From the NCBI GenBank assembly GCA_021325235.1, contig JAJPHN010000049.1, positions 1 to 64,000 of the forward strand: a DNA stretch of 64,000 nucleotides, written 5' to 3'. The notes under the pieces are model-generated. The model searched no databases. It was not told where the DNA came from and saw only the letters and a program-made list of their open reading frames with translations. The DNA comes from Terriglobia bacterium. GTDB lineage: Bacteria; Acidobacteriota; Terriglobia; Bryobacterales; Bryobacteraceae. The position numbers were made by a program, and so were the translations under genes. Positions 32,955 through 41,700 of the stretch are shown here, piece after piece (positions within the stretch are counted from its first letter, which is position 1; each line of letters begins with the position of its first letter).

Positions 32955-33902
32955 CTACGGTGCTCCGGGAATCGGTGCGCCCACAGGTCCGGGGCCAGGG
33001 TTCCACGGCACCACAGCGTGCGGCGGATGAACTCTCCGCGCACGCGCGAGATCGACCGTTCCGCCCGGCGACGGCGTAGAGAGGATGCGGGGAGGATTAC
33101 GGCGATCGACCAGCGCCGGATACCCGATCCGCGGCCCATTCAGGATCAATGCCTTTCTGAGCTCGCGCGCGCTCGCGGCATACGACCAGCCAAGCGGGTC
33201 CGCTACAACGCCTTCCCTCGGAACATAGCCCCAGCAGTGCAAGACATCGTCCCAGCGCCACGAAGGCGCAGTATCGTTAGCAGCAAGCTTATACGCGCCG
33301 CCATAACTGGCAGCCGCTTCGTATTCGGCCACGCGCGAGCTCCAGACGTACAGGGCATCGGCCCGATTGCTGTCGAATTTCTGCACTCCGGTGTTGCAGC
33401 CGGCCTGCTCGCCTTTGTGCACGAAGTCCGTTCCCGTCGCATCGCGCACTTCCGCGGCGCCGGCGTAAATCTGCGCGCGGCACGCATTGCCATCAAGCTC
33501 ATACAAGCCCGGTATCGATGGCGCAATCTTCAAGCTGGAAAACTGAATCGAGATACGGCCGCCCGGCTCAGCCGCCGCATCGATCAACACTTCGCCGCGC
33601 TCGAGTTGCATGCTGATCTGATTCGGATGGATCGTCTCAAAACGTACAGCCGCATTTGGGCCCACGCGCAGAAAAACGCCCGGATCGAGCAGCACTTCGG
33701 CGTAACCTGCGGCCGTGACGAGCAGCCCGCCGTCGCCGATCAGCTCGCTGGACGCGCTCCCATCCGCCAGTTGCCTGCCGTTCAACAAGGCAAATCCTTC
33801 GATGTGGTTGATCTCGCCGGGACTGGTGCTTATCGCCGGAGCCGCGGCGAGAGGAACGCTCGCCACTAGCAGGATCAGGAACAGCGTGGTTCCGAGCCGC
33901 AT
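32955..33902 (-). CDS. FecR-like domain protein, secreted
   Basis: 315 residues with a signal peptide (LFLILLVASVPLAAAPA). The central part resembles a FecR-type beta-roll: GLLVTAAGYAEVLLDPGV, LRVGPNAAVRFETIHPN and ISMQLERGEVLIDAA, with repeated short strands. The C-terminal third has Trp-rich segments (WRWDDVLHCWGYVPREG, DPLGWSYAASA) and a Pro/Gly-rich end. Classical FecR couples an outer-membrane receptor to an ECF sigma factor, but neither is adjacent here and there is no N-terminal membrane anchor for signalling; a surface or periplasmic role is more likely. First gene of the operon ending with the FG-GAP protein. Confidence 0.8.
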   Translation of the reverse strand: MRLGTTLFLILLVASVPLAAAPAISTSPGEINHIEGFALLNGRQLADGSASSELIGDGGLLVTAAGYAEVLLDPGVFLRVGPNAAVRFETIHPNQISMQLERGEVLIDAAAEPGGRISIQFSSLKIAPSIPGLYELDGNACRAQIYAGAAEVRDATGTDFVHKGEQAGCNTGVQKFDSNRADALYVWSSRVAEYEAAASYGGAYKLAANDTAPSWRWDDVLHCWGYVPREGVVADPLGWSYAASARELRKALILNGPRIGYPALVDRRNPPRILSTPSPGGTVDLARARRVHPPHAVVPWNPGPGPVGAPIPGAP

Positions 33903-33924
33903 AGCCTCATTCTAAAGTAAGTTC

Positions 33925-35064
33925 ATGCAGCCGTATCTGCGTTACGCTAAGCAGTCCAAAGAGGCTCTCATCTCCGATATCGCCGCGCTGGTTCAATGTG
34001 AAAGCCCGAGCGATTCGCCCGCCGATGTAAACCGTTGCGTCGACCTGCTGATTGAGCAGTCAAGGGACATCGCTGCGCCTAAGATCGTCAAGTCCGCAAA
34101 ATTCGGCAATCATCTGCGCCTCGATTTTAAGCTGCCCGGACGCCCGCGGAAAGGCCGCATCCTCGGCATCGGTCATTCCGATACGGTCTGGCCGCTCGGA
34201 ACTTTGCGCTCTATGCCATATCGCCGCAAAAAAGGCCGCTTGTGGGGACCGGGCGTGCTCGATATGAAATCCGGCATTTTGTTCTTCGTCCATGCCGCCC
34301 GCATTCTGCGCGAGCTTGATGTGCCGGTCGAACGCAAAGTATCGATGCTCGTCGTTTCGGAGGAAGAGATCGGCTCCAAAGATTCGCGCGCACTCACCGA
34401 AAGCGAGGCGCGCGCCAGCGATTGCGTCCTCGTGCTCGAGCCCGGTTCAAATATGACCGGCGAACTGAAAACAGCGCGCAAAGGCATCGCCGGCTATCGC
34501 ATCACTGTAGAAGGCAAAGCCGCACATGCCGGCATCGATTTCGCCAACGGTGCGAACGCCATTGTAGAGCTCGCGCGCCAGATTGAACGAATCGCCGGAT
34601 TTACCGATCTCGGCCGCGGAATCACCGTGAACCTCGGCACCGTGAGCGGCGGGACGCGCAGCAATGTCGTGGCGGCCGAAGCGCGTGCCGCAGTCGATGT
34701 GCGCGTGGCACGTGCCAAAGACGCAGAGTTGATCGATCGCAAAATGCGTTCCCTCAAGCCCTTCGACAAACGCTGCAAAGTAAGCGTCGAAGGCGGCCTG
34801 AACCGGCCGCCGATGGAGCGCACGAAAGCCATCGCAAATCTATTCGAGCAGGCAAAGCAGATCGGCGCCGAAATGGGCATCGAGCTCGCCGAATCTTCCA
34901 CCGGCGGCGGCTCCGACGGCAATTTCACCGCAGCTCTCGGGGTGCCGACGCTCGACGGCCTGGGCGCCGTCGGCGAAGGCGCTCACGCCGTCAATGAAAG
35001 CATTCTGATCGATCGCATTCCCGATCGCGTCGCGTTGTTAGCCGGCCTTCTCAGCGGGCTCTAA
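33925..35064 (+). CDS. M20-family metallopeptidase (carboxypeptidase G2-like)
   Basis: 379 residues, no signal peptide. The di-zinc site is clear: H84-x-D86 (IGHSDTVWP), bridging D113 (GPGVLDMKSG), catalytic and binding Glu in VVSEEEIGS (146-148), and a C-terminal His in GEGAHAVNE. The insert dimerisation domain (GYRITVEGKAAHAG) lies between. Arrangement and GPGVLDMK match glutamate carboxypeptidase/CPG2-like members that remove C-terminal Glu or similar amino acids. The 3' end overlaps uvrC on the other strand by 27 bases. Substrate unassigned. Confidence 0.9.
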   Translation: MQPYLRYAKQSKEALISDIAALVQCESPSDSPADVNRCVDLLIEQSRDIAAPKIVKSAKFGNHLRLDFKLPGRPRKGRILGIGHSDTVWPLGTLRSMPYRRKKGRLWGPGVLDMKSGILFFVHAARILRELDVPVERKVSMLVVSEEEIGSKDSRALTESEARASDCVLVLEPGSNMTGELKTARKGIAGYRITVEGKAAHAGIDFANGANAIVELARQIERIAGFTDLGRGITVNLGTVSGGTRSNVVAAEARAAVDVRVARAKDAELIDRKMRSLKPFDKRCKVSVEGGLNRPPMERTKAIANLFEQAKQIGAEMGIELAESSTGGGSDGNFTAALGVPTLDGLGAVGEGAHAVNESILIDRIPDRVALLAGLLSGL

Positions 35065-36912
35065 GTTGCTGCTTTCAATCTGCACCAGCGGAGAACGCGT
35101 TTTGTCGCCGTCGAAATGCGCGAGCAATCGGTTCGCCGCCGCGGTCCCAACCACTTTCGCAAGCTCTTCTTTCGAGCTCTGCCGCACCCGCTCCAGGCTT
35201 CCGAACGAGCGCAGTAGCTTCTCTACCGTCTTCGCCCCGATTCCCGGCACCTCGTGCAATTCGCTCGTCAGCCGCTGCGCATTGCGCCGTGTACGGTGAA
35301 ACGTCACCGCAAAGCGGTGCGCTTCGTCGCGAATCGTCTGGACCAGATGCAGCATCGGCGAGAACTTATCCAGAATGATCGGCTCGTCTTCCTGACCGTA
35401 AACGTAAATCCATTCTTCGCGCTTGGCAATCGACGCCAGCGGCTGATACGTAATTCCGATCGCTTCGAGTGCCTGGGCGGCAGCGTGCAGTTGACCCAGG
35501 CCGCCATCCACCAGTACCAGCCCCGGAAATTTTTTCTTCTCTTCCTGCAGCCGGCTATATCGGCGAGTAATTACCTCGCGCATCGATGCGAAGTCGTCAT
35601 TCCCGACCACCGTGCGAATGATGAACTTGCGGTAATCGGACTTCTTCATCTGGCCGTCTTCCCAGACCACCATGCTCGCCACTTTGTCCGTCCCCTGAAT
35701 ATGCGAAATATCGAAGCATTCGATGCGATTCGGCGCTTCGGGCAGGTTGAGCGCCTCCTGCAGCGCCGTCTTGATCGCCTCCGACGACGGCTTCAGCACT
35801 CGGAAACGCTGATCGAAGCTGTGCTTCGCGTTCGTTTCCACCAGCGCCAGCATTGCTTTTTTCGTGCCCCGCTGCGGTGTCGCGATCTCGACTCTGCGGC
35901 CGCGCAGATCGGAGAGAAACTCTTCCAGCTCTTCGCGCTCTTCGAAATCGGCCGGCACGTGGATCGTGCGCGGAATGTACTTACTGTTCAGGTAAACCTG
36001 CTTCAGTAAGGCTGCAAAAAATTCCGAAGGCTGATACTCGTGCTGATCCTCCCAGAAAAATTCGCGCCGGTCGACGATTTTTCCGCTGCGCAGATGGAAC
36101 AGATTCACCGCCACCAGCGGGGGCTCGGCATAGTACGCAAAGATGTCGATGTCGTCGCCTTCTACCGCATCCATCTTCTGTTTCTGCTCGAGTTCGCGGA
36201 CGGTCGTCACCAGATTGCGCAGGCTTGCCGCTTCCTCGAAGCGCATTTCGTCCGCCGCCGTTTTCATCCGTGCTTCCAGCTGATCTGCCAGATCGCGATG
36301 GCGCCCTTCGAGGAACAACCGTACATCGCGCACGGCTTCCTGGAACGCTTTGTCAGTCACCAGCCCCGGCGTACACGGCCCCAGACAGCGGTGAATGTGG
36401 TACTGCAGGCAGGGATGTGAATACTTCTTATTCAGATCCAGCTTGCAGGACGGAATCTTGAAATGCCGGTGAATGAAATGAACGATCCGGTGCGCTAAAT
36501 TACCCGGGAAATATGGGCCATAATAACCCGCGCCATCCTTCAGAATGCGCCGCGTGACAAACACGCGCGGATACTTCTCGTTTGTGAGCTTCACATACGG
36601 GTACGTCTTGTCATCGCGCAGTAGTATGTTGAAGCGCGGCTTATACTGCTTGATCAGGTTGTTTTCCAGCGCCAGCGCTTCTTTGTTGTTATCGACTTGG
36701 ATGAAGTCGATCTCGCGCGCCTCCGCAATCAAACCGCCCGTCTTCGGATCCGCCAGCCGTTCGTCGCTGAAATAGTTGCGTACGCGGCTCCGCAGATTCT
36801 TGGCTTTGCCGACGTAAATCACCTTTCCGGCCGCATCCTTGTAGAGGTAAACGCCGGGCTCAGTAGGAAGCTGCGCCACCTGCTCGCGTAACTGGGCGTT
36901 TACTTCAGGCAT
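35038..36912 (-). CDS. uvrC: UvrC, excinuclease ABC subunit C
   Basis: 624 residues, the dual-incision nuclease of nucleotide excision repair. The GIY-YIG domain (PGVYLYKDAAGKVIYVGKA, RVRNYF) makes the 3' cut. Then come a cysteine segment (HPCLQYHIHRCLGPC), the UVR motif that binds UvrB (LEARMKTAADEMRFEEAASLR, split at residue level), the RNase-H-like nuclease (IECFDISHIQGTDKVASMVV) for the 5' cut, and two helix-hairpin-helix units at the end (EVPGIGAKTVEKLLRSFGS). ATG 36912 is used; an upstream TTG at 36930 is possible. Converges with the M20 gene. Confidence 0.96.
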   Translation of the reverse strand: MPEVNAQLREQVAQLPTEPGVYLYKDAAGKVIYVGKAKNLRSRVRNYFSDERLADPKTGGLIAEAREIDFIQVDNNKEALALENNLIKQYKPRFNILLRDDKTYPYVKLTNEKYPRVFVTRRILKDGAGYYGPYFPGNLAHRIVHFIHRHFKIPSCKLDLNKKYSHPCLQYHIHRCLGPCTPGLVTDKAFQEAVRDVRLFLEGRHRDLADQLEARMKTAADEMRFEEAASLRNLVTTVRELEQKQKMDAVEGDDIDIFAYYAEPPLVAVNLFHLRSGKIVDRREFFWEDQHEYQPSEFFAALLKQVYLNSKYIPRTIHVPADFEEREELEEFLSDLRGRRVEIATPQRGTKKAMLALVETNAKHSFDQRFRVLKPSSEAIKTALQEALNLPEAPNRIECFDISHIQGTDKVASMVVWEDGQMKKSDYRKFIIRTVVGNDDFASMREVITRRYSRLQEEKKKFPGLVLVDGGLGQLHAAAQALEAIGITYQPLASIAKREEWIYVYGQEDEPIILDKFSPMLHLVQTIRDEAHRFAVTFHRTRRNAQRLTSELHEVPGIGAKTVEKLLRSFGSLERVRQSSKEELAKVVGTAAANRLLAHFDGDKTRSPLVQIESSNLEPAEKAG

Positions 36913-36973
36913 TGCGGAGGGGAAAAACAATCTGACGCTCGCGGCCGGAGCGCACGTTTTTTACAATTCAATT

Positions 36974-37396
36974 GTGACACGCAGAGGGTTATTTGCCGCG
37001 TGCCTGATCGCCTGGAATGCTTTTGCGCAAACGGAGCAGACTCCGGCTCCGGGGCAGGCGCCTCCACCAGTTCATGTCCCCGATGATTCCAATCTGCCGG
37101 AGGAAGACGAGTCGGTCGCGCCGGAAAAGTTCGTCCTCAATCCGCTCGAATCGGAGCGCAATATCCGCATCGGCGATTACTACTGGCACAAATCGAACTA
37201 CCGCGCTGCGCTGCGCCGGTACGAGTGGGCAACGAAATACAATCCCAGCTCGGCCGAGGCATTCTACAAGGTCGGCGAAGCGGAAGTAAAGCTGAAGAAC
37301 AAGGATGCGGCCAAGCTGGCGTTTCAACGAGTCGTGACGCTCGCGCCGGATTCCAAGCTCGGGCACGAAGCGAAGAAGAAGATCAGCAAGTCTTAG
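36974..37396 (+). CDS. Small exported TPR-like protein
   Basis: 140 residues from a GTG start. A signal peptide (LFAACLIAWNAFAQ) is followed by a Pro-rich acidic linker (APGQAPPPVHVPDDS) and two TPR-like helices (GDYYWHKSNYRAALRRYEWA and AEAFYKVGEAEVKLKN). It resembles BamD/YfiO-like outer-membrane assembly proteins in the first repeats but is far shorter, so I do not assign that role. It lies divergent to uvrC (61 bases) and overlaps the 3' end of nfo by 14 bases. Confidence 0.75.
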   Translation: MTRRGLFAACLIAWNAFAQTEQTPAPGQAPPPVHVPDDSNLPEEDESVAPEKFVLNPLESERNIRIGDYYWHKSNYRAALRRYEWATKYNPSSAEAFYKVGEAEVKLKNKDAAKLAFQRVVTLAPDSKLGHEAKKKISKS

Positions 37397-38282
37397 TTCG
37401 CAGGCGGCCCGGCCGTTTCTGCGCAACCAGCTGCTGCAAAGCGCGCACGTTGCGCAGATCGTCTCCGGGCTTATCCACCGGCGTCTCCAGAATGAACGCC
37501 TTGTCCCGCAGCACCGGATGGTTCAGAATGCGCCGGAATCCCTCCAGTCCGATGTAGCCCTCGCCGATATTCGCGTGCCGGTCGCAGTGCGAAGCGAGCT
37601 TCATCTTCGCATCATTCGTGTGAATCACCGGCACGTTCTCCCAGCCGAGCGTTTCGCCGGCCTGCTCGATCAGCGTCTTGAGACCGCTCTCTTCGGCGAT
37701 ATCGAAGCCGCTGACATAGCAATGACACGTATCGATGCAATACCCGATCGGCAGATCGATGTAGGGCGAAACAATCTGCCGGATTGTAGCCAGCTCTTCC
37801 AGCGCGCCGCCTAGTTGCGCGCCCGCTCCCGCCGTATTCTCGAGCAGGATGGAGAGCTTCGCGCCGCTCGCCAGCGCCGGATCTACCGCTCGCCACGCAA
37901 GCGCCATCGCCTCCGCCACATTCAAAATCCCCTGCTCAACTGTCAGGCCCTTGTAATTGCCCGGATGCGCAACCAGGTAATCGGCGCCGATCAGCAGAGC
38001 GCGTTCAATTTCTCCGCGAAACGCATCGATCGAGCTCTCGCGCACCACCGATGGCGGCGCCGCCAGGTTAATCAGATAGCTATCATGAATCACCAGCGGC
38101 TTCAGATCGTGCTTTTCGCGATGCGCCTTCAACCGGCTGATCTGTACCGGATCGGGTTGCCGCGCCCGCCACATGCGCGGGCTCGACGAGAAAATCTGAA
38201 ACGTGTTCGCGCCCAGTTCAGCCGCCTTGATCGCTGCATTTTCGAGCGCGCCAGCAGTGGATGTGTGGATCCCGATGCGCAA
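37383..38282 (-). CDS. nfo: Deoxyribonuclease IV (AP endonuclease)
   Basis: Endonuclease IV, about 299 residues from a TTG start at 38282 (LRIGIHTS is the natural N-terminus; ATG or GTG starts further upstream would add 16 non-conserved residues). The trinuclear zinc ligands are in VIHDSYLINLA, VAHPGNYKG, LLENTAGAG, YCIDTCHCYVSGFD, VIHTNDAKMKLASH and FILETPVD. DRHANIGEGYIG is the family signature. It incises abasic sites in base-excision repair. Divergent from the DUF2203 gene with 50 bases between starts, and near uvrC, but the two repair genes are not in one operon. Confidence 0.92.
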   Translation of the reverse strand: MRIGIHTSTAGALENAAIKAAELGANTFQIFSSSPRMWRARQPDPVQISRLKAHREKHDLKPLVIHDSYLINLAAPPSVVRESSIDAFRGEIERALLIGADYLVAHPGNYKGLTVEQGILNVAEAMALAWRAVDPALASGAKLSILLENTAGAGAQLGGALEELATIRQIVSPYIDLPIGYCIDTCHCYVSGFDIAEESGLKTLIEQAGETLGWENVPVIHTNDAKMKLASHCDRHANIGEGYIGLEGFRRILNHPVLRDKAFILETPVDKPGDDLRNVRALQQLVAQKRPGRLRTKTC

Positions 38283-38332
38283 CTTACAGCATACGGATAT
38301 CGGTTGGTATACTCGCCCCTGGAGAGCCACTG

Positions 38333-38767
38333 ATGCCGCGCTTTTTCCACGTGCTCGAGGCGGAACGGCTGCTGCCGGAAGTCGAGCCGCTGCTACGCGA
38401 CATCATCGATTGCAAACGCCAGTTCGAGCACAGCGCCCGCGAGCTCAACCTGCAGCTTGAAAAGATTGCGGCCGCCGGCGGAATGATTCCTCCGCGCGAG
38501 CGCATTGCCGAGTTGCGGGAGCAGAAGGAAACCGCTGCTCAGCGTCTGCGCGCCGCCCTGGAGAAACTGGAAGAAACCGGCTGTCTCTTGAAGGATGCCG
38601 ATATCGGCCTCATCGATTTTCCTACTCGCTATCAGGGCCGCGAAGTCTATCTGTGCTGGAAACTCGGCGAGTCCGGTATCCGCTTCTGGCACCACATTGA
38701 GGACGGTTTTCGCGGCCGCAAACCTATCGATTCCGAGTTCCTCTCCAGCCACCAGGGCGATCGCTGA
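38333..38767 (+). CDS. DUF2203 protein
   Basis: 144 residues. The N-terminal half is a long charged coiled coil (EPLLRDIIDCKRQFEHSA, IAELREQKETAAQRLRAAL). The C-terminal half carries the conserved family block DADIGLIDFPTRYQGREVYL, CWKLGESGIRFWHHIEDGF. GGAG sits eight bases before ATG 38333. No enzymatic activity is known; the IDFP and CWxxGE motifs suggest a small-molecule or metal role. It is followed by the DUF507 gene with 41 bases between, on the same strand, so the two are probably co-transcribed. Confidence 0.85.
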   Translation: MPRFFHVLEAERLLPEVEPLLRDIIDCKRQFEHSARELNLQLEKIAAAGGMIPPRERIAELREQKETAAQRLRAALEKLEETGCLLKDADIGLIDFPTRYQGREVYLCWKLGESGIRFWHHIEDGFRGRKPIDSEFLSSHQGDR

Positions 38768-38808
38768 AAGGCGCACCTCTTTATTCCAGTTGTTAAACTA
38801 ACGCTCGG

Positions 38809-39396
38809 ATGCTATTGGCCCGGGAATTTATCGGCTATCTCTCGCGGCAGCTTGTCAACCGGTTAAGCCCGCTGTACTTTGAGACCTCTAATCCGGCAGT
38901 TGCGGCCGGTATCATTGCCGAGCTCATCGAGGAAGATCTCTCGGTCGAGGACAAGCTCAACGACGAGGTGCGCGATCTCCTTGATGACTACACCGAATAC
39001 ATGCGCCGCGAAAACGTCTCGTATCAGGAGATGTTTCGCAAGATCAAAAATCAGCTCCTCGCGCAGAAGAAGATTATCCGCGCTTCCGGCCGCGATACCG
39101 GCGATGGCATGAAGCTTTCGCGCGATAAAGTGAACGATCTCTCGCACAAGATTGTCGCCGCCCTCCGCCGCTCGCGCGATTTTCGCGTGCGCAAAGATGC
39201 CAACGAGCTCCGTCTCGCGCTCGTCAAGGAAATGACCGACGTTCTGCAGATTGAGGAACGCGTCGATCGTGCCGCCCGCGCCAAAATCAAAACCCAGAAA
39301 CGCGAAATCGCCGAGGGCGGTGAAGAGTACGACATTCTCCACAAGCGCTACTACGCCGAGGAACTCAAAAAGCTCGGCATCAACCTCAACGCCTGA
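38809..39396 (+). CDS. DUF507 protein
   Basis: 195 residues, all helical and strongly charged. It opens with MLLAREFIGYLSRQLVNRLSP and AGIIAELIEEDLSVEDKLND (split), the family N-terminus, and ends with EGGEEYDILHKRYYAEELKKLG. Members occur in deeply branching bacteria and have no known function. The charged helices suggest a structural or nucleic-acid-associated role, but I can see no specific motif. It follows the DUF2203 gene. It is followed by a convergent membrane-protein gene six bases on. Confidence 0.85.
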   Translation: MLLAREFIGYLSRQLVNRLSPLYFETSNPAVAAGIIAELIEEDLSVEDKLNDEVRDLLDDYTEYMRRENVSYQEMFRKIKNQLLAQKKIIRASGRDTGDGMKLSRDKVNDLSHKIVAALRRSRDFRVRKDANELRLALVKEMTDVLQIEERVDRAARAKIKTQKREIAEGGEEYDILHKRYYAEELKKLGINLNA

Positions 39397-39402
39397 GCAC
39401 CT

Positions 39403-40935
39403 TCAACGCCGGTCCACCACCAGCCTGCCGGGCACAATGCGCAATGTGCTCGCTTCGTAAACCGCGAAGTGGGCGTCTTCGAAAACTGGCTGAATCTGGC
39501 GCGTTTCATGGTTCGTGCGCGCCTCGATTTCCTTGTCTCGCCGCAAAACGAAGTAGTCGATCGGTAGCGCAAGCATCGATTGCAGATGCTCGGCGGTCAA
39601 CGGCTGCTCCATAGTCGATTGCCAGCGCCGGAACCACTCCGGGGCAAGCGCGGGATCGTGGCTGATCTCCGCCCCTCCCGACCAGTCCACCCACAGCGCA
39701 CGCAGCGACTCCGCCCGAAACCGCCCTGCCGTTCCCGATCGCCCTTCCTCCGGAAAGAGAAACATGGAGCTGCCCCACGTGTTGACTCGCGCCCACTCCG
39801 CCAGGGGTGCAATGTGCGGCCCGGATGATTCACGATACTGTTTGCCGGGGGACGGCAAGAAGATCAGCACCGCGGCTGCTGCCCAGCAACCCGCCTCCCG
39901 CCACCGTCTTCCATGGCCGGCGTGAACTGCTGCTGCCGCGCAAACGAGTAAGGTGAACAAAACCAAAATCGCGAGCTGGTGCATGATCTCGGCCGAAAGT
40001 ACAGCCTGCGAACGAAGCCGGTCGACGAGAATGGCGGATGCCGGAATCGTCAGCACGCCGATGCTGGCCAGTAGCAGAAACAGCCAGCGCATCTGCCGGT
40101 TAAGCGCAGGCCAAAGCCGGGTAAGTCCCCAGACGAAAATTGTAAATGCTGCCAGATAGAAATAGATCCACTTACTCGGCCAGAGGCTCACCCATAATTC
40201 CGGACTCCGATACTGATCGATGCGAGCGATTGCGGCGGGAAGCGCACTGAAGGAAATCGGCGCGTCCGGCGTGCCCTGCTGCAATTGCGAAAGATTGGCC
40301 AGTAACAGCACAAAAACAAGCAGCACCGGCACAAGCGGCCGGAGTTGTGTCCGAAACCTTCGGTCAGTTACGAATTCGATGATCAGAACGAGCCAGAACG
40401 GAGCAGCAAAAGCCGGGTCGAGCAGCAGTGCGCAGCCCGCCAGGAATCCCCCGAGCAGTATCTGTCCGCGCGCCAGCAGCCCGAAAGCCAGCACCAGCGG
40501 GCCGGTCGCTAACACACGCGGCACCGGTTCGGGACCGAATAACCAGATTTCCGCCCCGCCCAGATAGGTTCCCAGATTGAGAACACTCGCAACCGCCGCT
40601 GAGTGCCAGATCTTCAATCCCAGCGACCGCGCCAGCAGAAATAGACCAAACAGTCCAGCGGCTCGCGACAGAAAATGCTCGATCGCCAGTACCCGCTCAA
40701 TACCCAAATGAGTTACATGAGCCAGCAGCAGAGTAAGTTCGTCATACGCCGTCAGCCCGAAGTTAGGATGCGCCGCCGCTAAGTCGCGTGAAAGAAACCC
40801 CGGTTGCTGTAAGTGCTCGAGCGCCGCAATATATACCTGGCTCGCGGACCCAAGATAAGTATGCCCTGGAAAGTACGCAAACTCGAGCCATACGATCAGG
40901 CACAGCGCGAAGAAAACGACCAGGGCGCGCCGCAT
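39403..40935 (-). CDS. Multi-pass membrane protein of unknown function
   Basis: 510 residues with about ten or eleven hydrophobic segments in the first 370 (LVVFFALCLIVWLEFAYF, FGLFLLARSLGLKIW, PLVPVLLVFVLLLANL, FLLLASIGVLTIPASAIL). The last 140 residues form a soluble domain (LAEWARVNTWGSSMFLFPEE, LSIDYF-type end). This layout resembles GT-C glycosyltransferases of the type that use lipid-linked sugars, but the diagnostic acidic loop after the first segment is not clear, so I do not assign it. Starts directly at the stop of the TPR gene upstream (TAG-ATG), so translationally coupled. Function unknown. Confidence 0.7.
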   Translation of the reverse strand: MRRALVVFFALCLIVWLEFAYFPGHTYLGSASQVYIAALEHLQQPGFLSRDLAAAHPNFGLTAYDELTLLLAHVTHLGIERVLAIEHFLSRAAGLFGLFLLARSLGLKIWHSAAVASVLNLGTYLGGAEIWLFGPEPVPRVLATGPLVLAFGLLARGQILLGGFLAGCALLLDPAFAAPFWLVLIIEFVTDRRFRTQLRPLVPVLLVFVLLLANLSQLQQGTPDAPISFSALPAAIARIDQYRSPELWVSLWPSKWIYFYLAAFTIFVWGLTRLWPALNRQMRWLFLLLASIGVLTIPASAILVDRLRSQAVLSAEIMHQLAILVLFTLLVCAAAAVHAGHGRRWREAGCWAAAAVLIFLPSPGKQYRESSGPHIAPLAEWARVNTWGSSMFLFPEEGRSGTAGRFRAESLRALWVDWSGGAEISHDPALAPEWFRRWQSTMEQPLTAEHLQSMLALPIDYFVLRRDKEIEARTNHETRQIQPVFEDAHFAVYEASTLRIVPGRLVVDRR

Positions 40936-41661
40936 CTATTGCGCGGGCGTTTTGTCCAGTTGTTGTTTAGCCCAGATACGGTCCGGCTCCAGCTTCAGCG
41001 CCTCGGTGAACGCCTGCCGCGCCTCCGCATTTCGATTCGCCTTGTGCAGAACCACGCCTTTCCATAAGTAGGCATCCCCCAGCTTGGGATCGAGTGAAAT
41101 CGCTTTGTCCAGATCCTTCAGCGCCGGATCAACCCCGCCGCCCATCTGTGCCGGTAAGTAGTAATTCCCCACGCCGCGGCTCACGTAAGCCAGCGCATTC
41201 TTCGGATCGAGGCTTATCGCCTTATCGATCTCATCTCTCGCGCAGTTGCCATAACTCAAAGCGCCCAGCAGCGGATTCGCCGGAATCACTTGTCCGCACA
41301 TCGCGCCTAACAGCCGGTGATATTCGGCGTTCGATTCATTTCCCGCCACCGCCTTCTTCGCGATATCGAGCCCCGTCACCGCATACCCCTGCGACCGCTT
41401 CTTGTCCCGCAGCTCCATCGCTACCTCGGCCGCATACGAATAGGCAAGCGCTAACTTATACTGTCCATCCGGCGTGCTGGCCGCTTGCTTGTCGCGCGCG
41501 ATAATCGCATCGAGCGCCTGCAGATTTTGCTGATTCCGAGCTTTGATCAAAGCCGGGTCCGCGCCCGAAATGGCAGCTACCGCATACAAACTAGCCGCGG
41601 CTATTCCCGCCATCACGCGATAACTGAACGAATACTTCTTATAACGGAACGAGTGCCTCAT
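40936..41661 (-). CDS. Exported TPR protein
   Basis: 241 residues. A signal-like N-terminus (YRVMAGIAAASLYAVAAISGA) is followed by helical repeats: YKLALAYSYAAEVAMELRDK, AISLDPKNALAYVSRGVGNYY (split) and LGDAYLWKGVVLHKANRNAEAR, with two CG-type cysteines (MCGQVIP, YGNCARD). TPR scaffolds bind proteins; the partner is probably the membrane protein encoded immediately downstream. A second start at 41613 would shorten the N-terminus to the signal peptide. First gene of a two-gene unit. Confidence 0.78.
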   Translation of the reverse strand: MRHSFRYKKYSFSYRVMAGIAAASLYAVAAISGADPALIKARNQQNLQALDAIIARDKQAASTPDGQYKLALAYSYAAEVAMELRDKKRSQGYAVTGLDIAKKAVAGNESNAEYHRLLGAMCGQVIPANPLLGALSYGNCARDEIDKAISLDPKNALAYVSRGVGNYYLPAQMGGGVDPALKDLDKAISLDPKLGDAYLWKGVVLHKANRNAEARQAFTEALKLEPDRIWAKQQLDKTPAQ

Positions 41662-41700
41662 CCTTACACCACGATTCTACTGAGACGCACGCCGGCGCTC

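Noticed and set aside
32955-33902. FecR protein as part of a FecIR surface-signalling system
   Set aside because: No ECF sigma factor or TonB receptor is adjacent and the N-terminus is a secretion signal, not an anti-sigma domain.
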